A stretch of 64,000 bases of DNA from G963662905 sp963662905 (GCA_963662905.2 CAXXFD010000003.1:1798001-1862000), one strand, 5' to 3'. Shown: positions 36,001-43,175, numbered from the stretch's first letter. The notes: generated from the letters alone by a model not told the origin. A program made the numbers and translations.

Positions 36001-36288
36001 TATATGCGAATGCCCAATGCCTTTACTCCAAATAATGATGGTGTCAATGAAATATTCAAGCCGGTTACATCCGACCCAACCGTCATTTTCGAGATGCGTA
36101 TCTATAACCGAAACGGTAGGCTGGTATTTCAGACAGAAGATGTTTTAGAAGGCTGGAATGGGAATGACTTTGAAGGCAACCCCTGCGATCAGGGAGTTTA
36201 TGTATGGCAAATCACCTACGAAGGAGAAGGTGTTGATGCACCCGGATACAGACATATTGAAACCGGACGTGTCACATTGCTGCGATAA
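27046..36288 (+). CDS. Giant modular T9SS type B surface protein (3080 residues)
   Basis: Secreted protein with a signal peptide cleaved after LQANAQ. Domains in order: kelch-type propeller (about 30-320); SprB-like repeat (about 322-400, ISCNADDNGEIQLNVSGG); SBBP-type propeller repeats (about 405-840); second SprB-like repeat (about 845-905); four Ig-like modules of type 1 (to about 1268, pattern FC...WY...C...TTYYARWEN.C...C); eight of type 2 (about 1269-1955, pattern FTGL...YC...NGNGTA.F...NGCT); nine more of type 1 (to about 2745); three PKD/Ig-like segments; and a CHU_C sorting domain (MPNAFTPNNDGVNE...). Paired Cys in nearly every module suggest disulfides. Similar proteins serve in adhesion or gliding. 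No dedicated PorP/SprF gene is adjacent, and transcription ends at a strong terminator. Confidence 0.9.
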   Translation: MKQSGKNLPVLITSVFYLLFSLLQANAQDLWLPASDFGAPSPRKGAATFKINSNIYVFGGRDATNAIISDLWKYNSTTDSWTLENAACPVTDGRAYAAAFAIGTKAYIVGGLNNAGTNNRDVWQFNSVNGNWTLMTDSLPGGKRQGLSAFVIGQKAYVGLGVDGAAFYNDFYEFDITDGSWTQVEDFPGTARAYNVAFSIGSTGYAGIGWSGVFEGDFYAYNPTTDDWSQIADYGGTARLGASSFIINGKAYVGMGDDGSGLLADFWWYEPVADAWSSTASLQADGRREGIAFSLGNIGYAGTGSDNGTTVYAEMWKWMHNYCNLEIDATVNQISCNADDNGEIQLNVSGGATPYTFNWNNGSTAEDISNLAPGYYGVTITDNEGCIATRKFRLNEPTSIGFGKDSTVWQYAYNDGGNSADMAEKMVTDRDGNLYITGYYSSTATFGSTSLTSFGGTDIYIAKYNNIGNLSWVVSAGGTLNDRGSDISIDSLGNVYVIGTFREMAFFDGNQVNSSGSGSGSQDKEIFIAKYAPDGTFVWVRTAGGFFDDQGFGIFTEPNGDSYITGSFQGNADFQSINLLSNGGDDIFAAKINTNGVFEWAEKSGGTSEDFGYEISRTSYGNIILSGTFQSTATFGTESLTSQGDDDIFILSYDQYGNQLWAEQIGGPQNEMVYDIQSAQDGYFYLTGSFKATATFGVTTLTSAGLNDIFISRYDTDGNHQWSKRGGGSQEDYGRGLSLDHRNNIYFTGAFSGNAVIDTMNLSSQGGLDIITAAYNASGDFFRGVHSPATGNVMGTTMVHDTAGNFIIAGYMESNITFGDYNLTNLGNKDIFYAQANLVFFPEEPLVVQPSCAGAGDGSIEIEVGGGTPPYSFAWSHGAVTQNVYNLDEGSYLVTITDALNCTKDTTIVLENEFDAPVPPNSASVDRSGFCWDDPGDITLSTEGGSGTTLTWLKDACTVAEGGTIVGTGSPLTIPSPESTTTYFARWETVCDTSSCVEVEVISLGQPTAPEDVTAYPDEFCQLSVNFITLSADDAGHTGELLAWYDNRDCIGDPLQTGTPVDVAAPSVSTWYYVRWETDGCGNSDVDSVQVLVLESAIKVDTAYADTSEICLGYPNLISLSAEGGYGQNLIWAKGSCDGIQIGSGSPLLIDPPTDTTTYYVYWNNYCGPSECDSITINVLQSPQSPSGVTADYEDFCIGEIDSITLTALDAYGGDVVWYKGYCGLDSVASGETAKVIAPTAVTTYYARVENFCGASPYPCPYVIVTPHQAPVANFTGLPENLCLVDEDTQLTGVPAGADGVFTTTAPAGLTDNGDGTASFNPFAAGIGIWDITYTYTNADGCIDDSTRTVTVNPLPVVNFTGLTLEGYCVNYENQPIQLNGTPTGANGTFTGEGITNNGNGTASFMPQNVAPGGPYDIQYTYTDNLGCTDSVIKTVLIYGLTPTLNFTVTEEGYCENAEPIELIGNQSGNPSNAGYFLGNGIQPTEPGKAFFVPPLAGPGIHDISYIYTNANGCTYDTTRQIEVYALPNTYFTGLLESYCFDANPTQLIGHPTNTNGVFTFDGPEAGIQDNGNGTAVFYPDSATAGTWNVTYSYLDDITGCSNDSTRSVTVYDRVVVSIDGLEDHYCVDAEDDTLFGSMAPQGSFGPAGAAYIQDLSDGRVIFKPSVAGVGSHPITYTWQDGMGCTGDTTITAVVVPLPTATVTSLDSNYCFNAEADTIYGNHQPDGFFTIAPGGGLIDLGNGRAEFTPSLAEIGYNYITYSYTDPNGCTKDSTFRVNVWELPVLTISGFDTTHYCYDTDTMTISGTPFTDFSVGFTGNGFSDNDPATGTARWTAATAYDLAGMGPHSLSYSTTDANGCTVDTSWQIFVNALPVVGFSGLPDSLCVNADPITLTANTPNNLGTFSGNGIQDLLNGTAIFDPGSPDVTPGTFVHITFAFTDYNNCYNDTTDSVYVIPLPVKPDAIISDTNDYCAGIVTDLTLSVDGGWGDSIQWFMKSCGDSLIGTTADTFLTVTAPTDTTWYWARWKNDCAVSECDSVQILVKLQPVMLDSVTVDINDICAATTDSITLTAHGGFGDELRWYADSCGGNVIGTGTPLRLETPPDTITYYARYESTCDTTDCQSITVNISPQPIIPDYLTVDINNFCSTEYDSISLMAFGGYGEYLEWYTPSCGDSLLAVGDSVRIPAPLDTTVYFARWINGCDTTDCLSIQVDVRPLPIQPDTILVDTNNFCALTVELVQFTAVGGFGDFVEWRIDSCNGPVVAQGNPPQALPAPVDTTVYYAVYVNNCGYSACDSIIMNVRPQPIAPEVITVDTNFFCPSYSGLIKLTVEGGLGDTLVWRQDSCTGLELGKTFGGINTLSFTAPDTSTSYFVSYINSCNESDCISMEVTVNEPLPFDTIVADTAIICFNDPPVEIILNGIGGRGETVRWFKDECNGEELGIGNPFGMPPPDTTTTYYGRWENECGVSECTSVRIIVIEAPTPPDTLTTSDDNFCAGSLESIILTSTGGVGDTISGLGDSLRWFEGACGLNSLGTGEVFKLVPPPLVTTTYYARWENRCAVSECDSVIVHVNNPEPVDSITVDTNYFCPGGDLQTITLTAHGGVGEVIMWFKDECLTTPLLSNSNPFTTAAPDTTTTYYATWRNICDTAACVPFTVTVNIPLTPDSIVVDTNNYCSDYEQNITLEVFGGRGDIVRWYTNSCQGTPLGSGNPLVIPPFEDSTTVYALWENYCGISECDSLKVNVVPHPELDAGPQLDSLCESFNYPLEAAWYEHADSILWTVSNDYGHFEDPRDINTSYIPKNEDITKTVKVWLHLDVFGISPCAVYSDSIELNINPTPVLSIMPEQPMLCRDSSIQIKAKGAATYLWTPATGLDTIGGSTVISTLSADQQYRMYGTSTSGCVDSLDFTIPVLPPPFVNLGEDLYLFTCEPVTLNAGNSDGNHNYLWSNGSRKQTIEVSEDGAYYVTVWNDACATSDSIMIELCDGYMRMPNAFTPNNDGVNEIFKPVTSDPTVIFEMRIYNRNGRLVFQTEDVLEGWNGNDFEGNPCDQGVYVWQITYEGEGVDAPGYRHIETGRVTLLR

Positions 36289-36291
36289 AAT

Positions 36292-36319
36292 AAAAAGCCC
36301 GGCTTTCGCCGGGCTTTTT
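36292..36319 (+). terminator. Strong intrinsic terminator
   Basis: AAAAAGCCCGGC (36292-36303), loop TTTC, GCCGGGCTTTTT (36308-36319), a 12-bp perfect stem with a T-run, 4 nt after the giant gene's stop. Confidence 0.93.
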
Positions 36320-36452
36320 ATTTTACATGATTACTTAAGGCACACATTTCGTGTTTATGCCTATAAGCAATATTCCTTAAATTTCTTTCTGTGCCAGGCG
36401 AAATAGTGCTTATCCATAAGTCTGGTTTCTGAACTAGAAAGTTCGATAACGA

Positions 36453-36570
36453 GGCTTGCGCAGCCCGAAAAAGCAGAGTCCGCGAAGTTTCGGGATGAGT
36501 ATTTTTAGGGCAAGCCCAGTAGTTACGGTAAAGTAGCAGACTTTATAGACGAAAACAAAATAGCTTTACC
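36453..36570. other. Unassigned structured element with three perfect stems
   Basis: Within the 370-bp gap there are three 7-bp perfect pairings. GGCTTGC (36453-36459) pairs with GCAAGCC (36510-36516); nested inside, CCCGAAA (36464-36470) pairs with TTTCGGG (36488-36494); next to it, GGTAAAG (36527-36533) pairs with CTTTACC (36564-36570). No protein-coding frame covers it. It could be a small RNA, a decayed mobile-element end or an inert repeat. It matches no RNA family I recognise. Confidence 0.35.
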
Positions 36571-36628
36571 CAAATGGGAATCATTTGCATCATTTGCCAC
36601 TGGATAACAATATTTCATTTCCCACAAG

Positions 36629-36650
36629 AAACGGGCAGAACCCGTTTTTC
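36629..36650. terminator. Intrinsic terminator between the esterase gene and its downstream gap
   Basis: AAACGGG (36629-36635), loop CAGAA, CCCGTTT (36641-36647). The T-run is on the plus strand (CCCGTTTTTC). On the minus strand the stem ends in CCCGTTTCTT, 9 nt or more behind the esterase stop. It probably works for the esterase gene despite the weaker minus-strand T-run. Confidence 0.55.
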
Positions 36651-36658
36651 AAAATTTA

Positions 36659-38637
36659 TTAATTTAATAATTTACGATAAACGGCTTTTTGTCCAGAAAC
36701 CACTTTCAACAAATAAATGCCCTTTGGAAATTTGTTTCTGTCGATCGACATCCGGCCGATACCCGTTTTTTGAAATATCAACCGCCCGTTTATCTCATAT
36801 AATTCTGCACTAAAACCATAAGCACCGGTTCCCAGAATGATATAATTTGCCGGGTTCGATTTGATCTGGAAATTTTCGGATTCCCTAATCTCATTGGCAT
36901 CCAGTTCCTGGTTTATAATGCTAATCGCAACCGAATCACGGATTGCTCCTGCATCATTTGCTTCGGCTACGGCATACACAATACCGTTGATCTGTGCTTG
37001 AACCAATCCGTTTTGATCGATGGTGGCCTGCCCTTCCCTATTATTGATTTCCCAGCGCACTGTAGTATCCGTGGCGTTTTGCGGCCAGACTTCAGCAATC
37101 ATTTGCAATTGTCCGCCGGCTTCATCAATTATGTAAATACCATTTTCAGAAAGCACTTCAATTTCATCCACCAAAACCTTTTGGCCACTGATTTCCACGC
37201 GCACCGAATCAGAGATATTACTGCCATCACGCGTTTGCGCTTTTACCCAAACTGTTCCGTTTCTTCTGGCCTGCAACTGTGCAAATGCGTTTAGAAATGC
37301 AGTTCCGTCATCCGGATTTATGCTCCATTGCACAGAGCTGTCCGAAGCGCCATCCGGCCATACATTATAAGTAAACTGCAACCTGCCTTGATATTCAGTA
37401 ATTTCATAAATTCCATTGGTAGAAAAAACTTTGAGACTGTCAACAAAAACCTGTTCCACTACCGTGATGCTTTTTTCGGTGGTATCGCGGCTGCCCAAAT
37501 TGTTTTGCACAATCAGCAAAACATTGTAAGTTCCGGATTCTTCATAAATATGTTGCGGATTCAGCCCTGCGGAGGTATTTTGATCGCCGAAATCCCAAAA
37601 CGCCCAGGCGGCATTTTCTGTATCTACTTCAAATTTTACCGTAAGATATTGCTTCTGATAGCTGAAATCGGCTTCGGGCTGATGTTGGCGGTAGAAGAAA
37701 TCTTTTGCCTTGAAAATAACGGTATCCCAATAGGCATTTGGTGCCGGATTCCACATGCCATTGGATGTATTATAAAACTCATGTCCTTTGCCTTCAACGA
37801 AATAGGTTTCTGCTTCGAATCCAAGATTGTTCAGGCGCTGCGACATAGGCAAAGAACCCCAGGCAATGGGCAGGCTGGGATATCCCCAAGGAGGGCCAAC
37901 ATCAAACATCACCACATCATCATCTGTGCCATGCACCAGCAGCACATTGTTTCCATCGCTTTCTTTTTGGATGATGGTGTCGCTGATGGCACCCCAAAGC
38001 CCAATGGCTGCCTGAGCCCGGCCGCTGTGATTGTAGTTGTTTCCCGTGCAATCCAAACAGCCCAGATCGGGATAATTATTGGGTGCGCTGCCTCCGGCAA
38101 AAGTAAGCTCCGGACGTTCGCTTTCTTCGTTCATAAAATAGTTTTGAAGAGCTACAAATGATCCTGCACTGCTTCCTGCAATATAAATGTTGTTGGTATC
38201 GATGCCATAAAGTTCGCGAAATTCTTTTAAAAAGCGAATTGCAGCCCGACTATCCTGCAGGCCACGGTAAACTGCCCGGGTGCCGCTTACATCATCGCCA
38301 ATCATGCCCATGCGATATTCCAGGTTTACAGCCACATATCCCTGATGCGCAAAAGTGTCGCAGAAAGCTATCATATCGTCATTCAATCTGCTGCCGCTCA
38401 AAAACCCTCCGCTGTGCGCAAAAATAATCGTCGGGCGTTTGTTCAGGCTGTCGCCGGATGGTGTGTATATATCCAGCAGCAGATTTTGCATGGAAGTATT
38501 ATTTTGGTTCAACCATGGAAAATTTAAAGCTGGCGCACTTCCGTAGATGATGTCATATTCGATATCTATATTTTCAAAACGTGCGTTCAGGTATCTGGCT
38601 TCAGGAGGAAATTGCGCAAAAAGCCTACTGTTGACTA
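36659..38637 (-). pseudogene. T9SS type A secreted esterase gene, 5' end split off by IS630 element
   Basis: Minus-strand body of an ancestral 671-codon gene; codons 1-13 now lie beyond the IS at 39757-39793. Order: alpha/beta hydrolase of the BD-FAE/carboxylesterase type (oxyanion segment IIFAHSGGF, nucleophile GSSAG, Asp in HGTDDDV, His in GKGHEFYN), a PKD domain (ADFSYQKQYLTVKF...FWDFGD), two Big_2-like Ig domains (DSLKVFSTNGIYEI and DEIEVLSENGIYII), and a type A T9SS tail (ELYEINGRLIFQ, FPKGIYLLKV). Codons 14-54 (VNSRLFAQFPPEA...) remain open up to the insertion, but no ATG precedes the body. The enzyme would lack its signal peptide start. A TTG at 38512 could give a cytosolic 617-residue product; function there is doubtful. 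Confidence 0.88.
38636..38637. repeat. Left TA target duplication of the IS630 element
   Basis: The TA dinucleotide at the left boundary is repeated at 39755-39756. Insertion at TA with duplication of TA is the rule for the IS630/Tc1 group. Confidence 0.85.
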
Positions 38638-39754
38638 GTGTTATAATTATTAAGTTAATTAACTAATATTTTATTATCTTTGCCACATGGCAAGAATAGG
38701 AAAACCCATCCAGATAACAACGGAAGAGAAGGCAGAGCTTCTTTCCATGAGCCGTTCACACAAACTTGAAAAACGTTACGTTGAGCGTGCCGAGATAATT
38801 ATATTATCCGATCAAGGTTTATTGATGAGTGAAATAGTAGAGCAAACAGGGCTTAGTAGACCTGTAGTAAATAAATGGAGACAACGCTTTCGCGAGCAAG
38901 GTATTACAGGTTTGAAGGATGCTTACCGAAGTGGAAAACCAAAGGTTATCACTGCAGAACAACAGGCTATGGTAATTGAGAAAGCCTGCACAAAGCCAGA
39001 TGACGGATACACTAACTGGTCTCAAGAACGTATCGCCAAAGAAGTAGGGATTAGCCAGTCTAAAGTATTTCAGATTCTTAAACAAGCAGACATAAAGCCA
39101 CATAAAATTGAGTATTGGTGCGGCAAGTCAAAAGACCCAGAGTTTGAAGAAAAAATGACCAACATTGTTGGGCTTTACATGTCGCCACCAGAAAACGCTT
39201 TGGTTATTTGTGTTGACGAAAAAACTCAAATACAGGCACTCGATAGAACTCAGCCAGAGTTGCCATTACGGCCAGGAAATCCGAAAAGACAAACAGCCAC
39301 CTACAAACGCAACGGAACTGTTTCGTTAATTGCGGCACTTGCAGTGCATACAGGTGAAGTAACAGCCAAAACAATTAAATCAAATAATGCAGAAAACTTC
39401 TTAAAGTTCTTAAAATCACTTGATAGGAAATACCGAAACAAAAAGCTTCACATAATTGCAGACAACCTTTCGGTACATAAACATAAAGACGTTAAGGAGT
39501 GGCTGAAAGGAAAAAGGAAAATCACATTGCACTTCACCCCAACGTATTCTTCTTGGTTGAATCAAGTTGAGATATGGTTCAATATATTAACAAAGGATGT
39601 TGTAAAAGGAGGTGTTTGGAAATCATCAGAACAATTGGCTTCTCAACTTATTGAATACGTGAAAACATACAATGAGACACGTGCTAAGCCCTTTCGATGG
39701 ACTTATACTGGTGATGCATTGAAAATTAGTTAACTTATTAAATAATTAATACAC
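38638..39754 (+). mobile_element. Complete IS630-family insertion sequence
   Basis: A 1117-bp element. The left end begins GTGTTATAATTATTAAG; the reverse complement of the right end begins GTGTATTAATTATTTAATAAG. Together they form imperfect inverted repeats of about 30 bp that also share AAGTTAACTAAT-like sequence. TA lies at both flanks. It contains one intact transposase gene on the strand opposite to the gene it interrupts. Removing it with one TA restores an open reading frame through the join, which fixes both ends. Confidence 0.93.
38687..39733 (+). CDS. IS630-family transposase
   Basis: A 348-residue protein in a single frame. The N-terminal helix-turn-helix pair (residues about 30-80, MSEIVEQTGLSRPVVNKWRQRF) and a second winged-helix region (about 105-135, GISQSKVFQILK) bind the ends. 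The catalytic DDE triad is Asp177 (CVDEKTQ), Asp259 (IADNLSVHKH) and Glu295 (NQVEIWF). A TATCTTTG -7-like element sits 5-12 nt before the ATG. No frameshift is needed for expression, in contrast to many IS630 elements with split frames. The gene fills nearly the whole element. Confidence 0.94.
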   Translation: MARIGKPIQITTEEKAELLSMSRSHKLEKRYVERAEIIILSDQGLLMSEIVEQTGLSRPVVNKWRQRFREQGITGLKDAYRSGKPKVITAEQQAMVIEKACTKPDDGYTNWSQERIAKEVGISQSKVFQILKQADIKPHKIEYWCGKSKDPEFEEKMTNIVGLYMSPPENALVICVDEKTQIQALDRTQPELPLRPGNPKRQTATYKRNGTVSLIAALAVHTGEVTAKTIKSNNAENFLKFLKSLDRKYRNKKLHIIADNLSVHKHKDVKEWLKGKRKITLHFTPTYSSWLNQVEIWFNILTKDVVKGGVWKSSEQLASQLIEYVKTYNETRAKPFRWTYTGDALKIS

Positions 39755-39756
39755 TA

Positions 39757-39793
39757 GCAATATACCTAATAAAAAGATTGTTATTTTCTTCAT
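39757..39793 (-). pseudogene. Displaced 5' fragment of the split esterase gene
   Basis: On the minus strand, ATG at 39793 begins MKKITIFLLGILL, then enters the IS and stops at once (GTG TAT TAA). Joined at TA to the body at 38635, it reads on as VNSRLFAQ|FPPEARYLN, a standard signal peptide with cleavage after FAQ. The frame is exact: codon 13 meets codon 14. Confidence 0.88.
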
Positions 39794-39907
39794 TTTTAGG
39801 GATTTTTGGAATTCTCACAAATTTAAACAATCCCGGCTTTGGAAATGCTTTTTGATGCAGGGGCGTGGAAGCAGGTAGCAAATTAAAGAATTCATAACAC
39901 GGATAAG

Positions 39908-39925
39908 TACTTTATAATTAAAGTA
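39908..39925. promoter_or_regulatory. Perfect 18-bp palindrome in the polyferredoxin promoter
   Basis: TACTTTATAATTAAAGTA is fully self-complementary (7-bp arms around TAAT). It lies just before a -7 element at 39930-39937, in the promoter spacer, where a bound repressor would block transcription. The regulator is unknown. Confidence 0.45.
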
Positions 39926-39929
39926 TTAA

Positions 39930-39937
39930 TATATTTG
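39930..39937 (+). promoter_or_regulatory. Bacteroidota-type -7 element (TATATTTG)
   Basis: TAnnTTTG match 21 nt before the polyferredoxin ATG at 39958, directly behind the palindrome. No TTTG is seen at -33. Confidence 0.4.
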
Positions 39938-39957
39938 AGCCTCAAAAATATCATTCG

Positions 39958-40698
39958 ATGAATACCAAAGTCAAGCGTCAAAAAATCCGTTTTTTCTTTC
40001 TAACACTTAGTTTCCTGTTGTTTCCGATAACAATATTTTATCTGTCGCCGGTGCTTAGCTTAAAAGCTGCGGGCGAGGGCGTCCTGAATGGCAGCTTAAT
40101 TATTTTTGGAATCATGTTTCTGATTGCGCTTTTTCTTGGGCGTGGCTTTTGTGGTTGGGCCTGTCCGGGTGGAGGATTGGCCGAGTTGCTGATTCCTGTT
40201 TGGAAAAAGAAGGTTTCGTTGCGCACAGCCTGGATTAAATGGCTGTTTTGGATTCCGTGGTTTGGGATGATTTTATGGTTTTTAATTAATTCTGTATATC
40301 AGGGGGCTGATTTCCTTTATGATATGGAATCGCCTGTAAGTGTTGCCAATACAATGGGCTGGGTTGTTTTGCTGGGTATCAGTTTTTTGATTTTTGTGCT
40401 TTCTGTTTCTGCAGGCAAACGCTCTTTTTGTCACCATGCCTGCTGGATGGCGCCTTTTATGATTATTGGCCGAAAAATTTCCCTGCTTATGCATTTGCCT
40501 GCGCTTCATCTCAAAACCAACGCTTCGGCTTGTACCTCTTGTACTTTATGCACCAGAAATTGCCCCATGAGCATTGACATTGCAAAAAAAGTTCAAATCA
40601 ATAAACCGGAAAGCAGTCATTGTATTTTGTGCGGTCAATGCGTGGATAGCTGCCCAACCCAGGCTATTCAATTTCATTTTGGCTTGAGAAATGATTAA
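39958..40698 (+). CDS. Membrane polyferredoxin, 4Fe-4S (NapH/CcoG-like)
   Basis: A 246-residue inner-membrane electron-transfer protein with about four transmembrane helices (around 12-30, 42-60, 98-112, 133-150). Cys motifs: FCGWACP (Cys65, Cys69) and SFCHHACW (Cys158, Cys162) near the membrane face, as in NapH-type proteins. Two cytoplasmic [4Fe-4S] clusters are bound by Cys192-195-198-202 and Cys222-225-228-232. The family passes electrons between quinol or ferredoxin and partner reductases, or helps cytochrome oxidase assembly (CcoG). No nap, nos or cco genes are nearby, so the partner is unknown. It is monocistronic, with a palindromic operator-like site upstream. Confidence 0.85.
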   Translation: MNTKVKRQKIRFFFLTLSFLLFPITIFYLSPVLSLKAAGEGVLNGSLIIFGIMFLIALFLGRGFCGWACPGGGLAELLIPVWKKKVSLRTAWIKWLFWIPWFGMILWFLINSVYQGADFLYDMESPVSVANTMGWVVLLGISFLIFVLSVSAGKRSFCHHACWMAPFMIIGRKISLLMHLPALHLKTNASACTSCTLCTRNCPMSIDIAKKVQINKPESSHCILCGQCVDSCPTQAIQFHFGLRND

Positions 40699-40787
40699 AA
40701 AACAGCTTTCTTAATGGAACTTTTTGGAGCACTGTAACAGTCGCGCTTTTTATGCGTCTATTATATACACCCCAAAATTAATGTTCT

Positions 40788-43175
40788 ATGTTTCTGAGTT
40801 ATTTGAAAATCGCCTTGCGTTTTTTCAGAAAAAACAAGGTAAATACCCTAATCAACCTCCTGGGGCTTGCATTGGCCCTGTCTGTTTCCATGCTGATCAG
40901 CAATTATGTATATCAGCAGTTTCAGTTTGATAAATTTCATGTAAACCGCGACCGTATGTACCGTCTGCTCATTAAAGGGAGCATGGCCGACGGAAAAGAA
41001 CTGGATGCTGCTGTTACGAGTGGCAATATCAGCGAAACCATTTTGAATAAAGTACCCGAAATTGACATTTCCTGCCGCGTATATCAATGGGGATCATCGG
41101 ATGTGATTGCCTGCGAAAAGCGCTATACGACTGATGTGGTGCTTTATGCAGATTCTGGCTTTTTCCGGATGTTTAGCTTTCCTCTGGTTCAGGCCAATCC
41201 CGATAATATGCTCAATGAGCAATTTCAGGTGGTTTTGAGCCGCGAAACTGCAATGAAGTATTTTGGCTCGGAAGATGTCGTTGGCAAAACCATTGAAATT
41301 GATCAGAGCGATTATAAGATCATTGCCATCATGGACGATGTTCCTGAAAATTCGCATATGCAGTTCGATATGGTCGCTTCTTTCATTACGCTCATCCGTC
41401 CGGATTATGATGTGGTAAAAAACAATGGAATTTCATTCCCGACCTATTTTATGGCAAAAGAAAACTCTGTTCCTGAAGTTTTTATCCCTAAAGTTATCGC
41501 GGCGGCTGACGAACGTGCTGCTGAACGTTTTGGCCCCTATGGTATCAAAATAAAGCACAGTGCCCAGGATTTTAATGATATTTACCTGCATTCCGAAGGG
41601 CTTGATTTCCGAAATAACCGTTATGGCGACCTGCGCAATATTTATGTGTTTTCGTTCCTGGCCTTTTTTATCATTTTTATTGCCGTGATCAATTACGTAA
41701 ACCTGATGACGGCTCAATCGGAAAAAAGGCTTCGTGAAATCGGATTGCGAAAAGTTGTTGGTGCGGCACGATGGAACCTGATTACACAATTTGTCGGCGA
41801 ATCCATCATGATCACATTGGTCGCTTTTATTTTGGCCCTTACGCTCAATGAACTTTTGCTTCCGCCCTTTTCTGAACTAATGGGACAAAAATTAGCGCTG
41901 TTTTACTGGTCAAATCCATTGATACTGCTGCTGATCTTGCTTTTTGTCCTGATACTTGGTGTCATTTCCGGAATTTATCCGGCCCTGGTGCTTTCTTCGT
42001 TCCGCCCGGCATTGATTCTCAAAGGCACACAATTCAGCAGCCGCAATCCGAATATCCTTCGGAAAATCCTGGTAAGCCTTCAGTTTAGTATTTCTATCTT
42101 TTTGATTATCACCCTGATGCTGATGCACAAACAGATTGTTTTTGCTAAAGATAAAGATCTGGGTTTTGAAAAAGAAAACCTACTGGTTTTAAATGGATTA
42201 ACACCAAAATTGCGCAGGGAAGCCAAAACCATCAAAGGCGAGCTCCTTCAGTACTCTAAAATTGAATCTGTTGCCGCAACCCAAAGCGCCCCGGGGGGAA
42301 ATAACAGCTTACAAAATTGCTATTTGCATGGCGCCGATCCCAAAACCGGCGTAATGATGTACGAATGCCGTGTTCAGGACGACTTTGTGGAAACAATGGG
42401 CATGCAGATTATCGAAGGCCGTGATTTTATAAACGACATGAAAAGCGATTCTGCAGCTGTAATCCTGAACGAAACTGCGGTTCGTAAAATGGGCTTTACA
42501 GGAAATCCAATTGGACAAAAAATTGTTGTCTGGCAAAATCCCGTTACGGTTATTGGTGTGGTTTCTGATTATAATTATGCCTCCATTCACAGCGAAATTG
42601 ATCCGATTGCCCTAACGCATTATGCCCGATGGTTCAGGATTATTGTAGTCCGGATACAACCCGGTGAAATCAAAACTACTCTTGCGTTCATTGAAAAAAC
42701 CCTTACAGATATTGATCCGTCCTACTCTTTCGATTACGAGTTTATTGATCAGCGGTTTGCTGAAATGTACCGTCAGGAAGAAAGGGTAAGCGATATGATA
42801 ACTGCTGCGGCTTTGCTGGCAATTATTATATCAATGTTGGGCGTATTTGCCCTAACAGCCTTTACTGTGCGCCAGAAAATCAAGGAAATAGGCATTCGCA
42901 AAGCAATCGGCGCCAGCACTTTTTCGGTTGTACATATGCTGATGCGCGACCTTTCACGATGGATTATTGCAGGAAACCTGCTGGCATGGCCTTTGGCTTT
43001 TTATACCATAAGCAAATGGCTCGATAATTTTGCTTTCCATATCAGTATAGTTGATAATTGGTGGATTTTTGTCATGGGCGCATTCGTTGCTATGGTGGTC
43101 GGTTCCGTTGCCATGCTGTATCAGGCCCTGAGGGCGGCCAATGCCAATCCGATTGACGCTTTACGTTACGAATAG
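40788..43175 (+). CDS. ABC transporter permease, FtsX/MacB type
   Basis: A 795-residue inner-membrane protein with one N-terminal helix (MFLSYLKIALRFFRKNKVNTLINLLGLALALSV), a periplasmic MacB_PCD domain (about 45-280), three helices (about 285-415) forming a first FtsX domain, a second periplasmic domain, and a final FtsX domain (about 665-795, IREIGIRKAIGAS-like repeats: LREIGLRKVVGAAR and IKEIGIRKAIGAST). This duplicated layout is the usual Bacteroidota form. These permeases export peptides or lipids, or transmit force, rather than import. The cognate ATPase is not adjacent. The start at 40788 is chosen because the 40781 ATG is out of frame. Confidence 0.9.
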   Translation: MFLSYLKIALRFFRKNKVNTLINLLGLALALSVSMLISNYVYQQFQFDKFHVNRDRMYRLLIKGSMADGKELDAAVTSGNISETILNKVPEIDISCRVYQWGSSDVIACEKRYTTDVVLYADSGFFRMFSFPLVQANPDNMLNEQFQVVLSRETAMKYFGSEDVVGKTIEIDQSDYKIIAIMDDVPENSHMQFDMVASFITLIRPDYDVVKNNGISFPTYFMAKENSVPEVFIPKVIAAADERAAERFGPYGIKIKHSAQDFNDIYLHSEGLDFRNNRYGDLRNIYVFSFLAFFIIFIAVINYVNLMTAQSEKRLREIGLRKVVGAARWNLITQFVGESIMITLVAFILALTLNELLLPPFSELMGQKLALFYWSNPLILLLILLFVLILGVISGIYPALVLSSFRPALILKGTQFSSRNPNILRKILVSLQFSISIFLIITLMLMHKQIVFAKDKDLGFEKENLLVLNGLTPKLRREAKTIKGELLQYSKIESVAATQSAPGGNNSLQNCYLHGADPKTGVMMYECRVQDDFVETMGMQIIEGRDFINDMKSDSAAVILNETAVRKMGFTGNPIGQKIVVWQNPVTVIGVVSDYNYASIHSEIDPIALTHYARWFRIIVVRIQPGEIKTTLAFIEKTLTDIDPSYSFDYEFIDQRFAEMYRQEERVSDMITAAALLAIIISMLGVFALTAFTVRQKIKEIGIRKAIGASTFSVVHMLMRDLSRWIIAGNLLAWPLAFYTISKWLDNFAFHISIVDNWWIFVMGAFVAMVVGSVAMLYQALRAANANPIDALRYE

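Noticed and set aside
37328..38161. A 277-codon plus-strand frame across the esterase gene
   Set aside because: Antisense to a recognisable hydrolase with catalytic motifs; no independent support.
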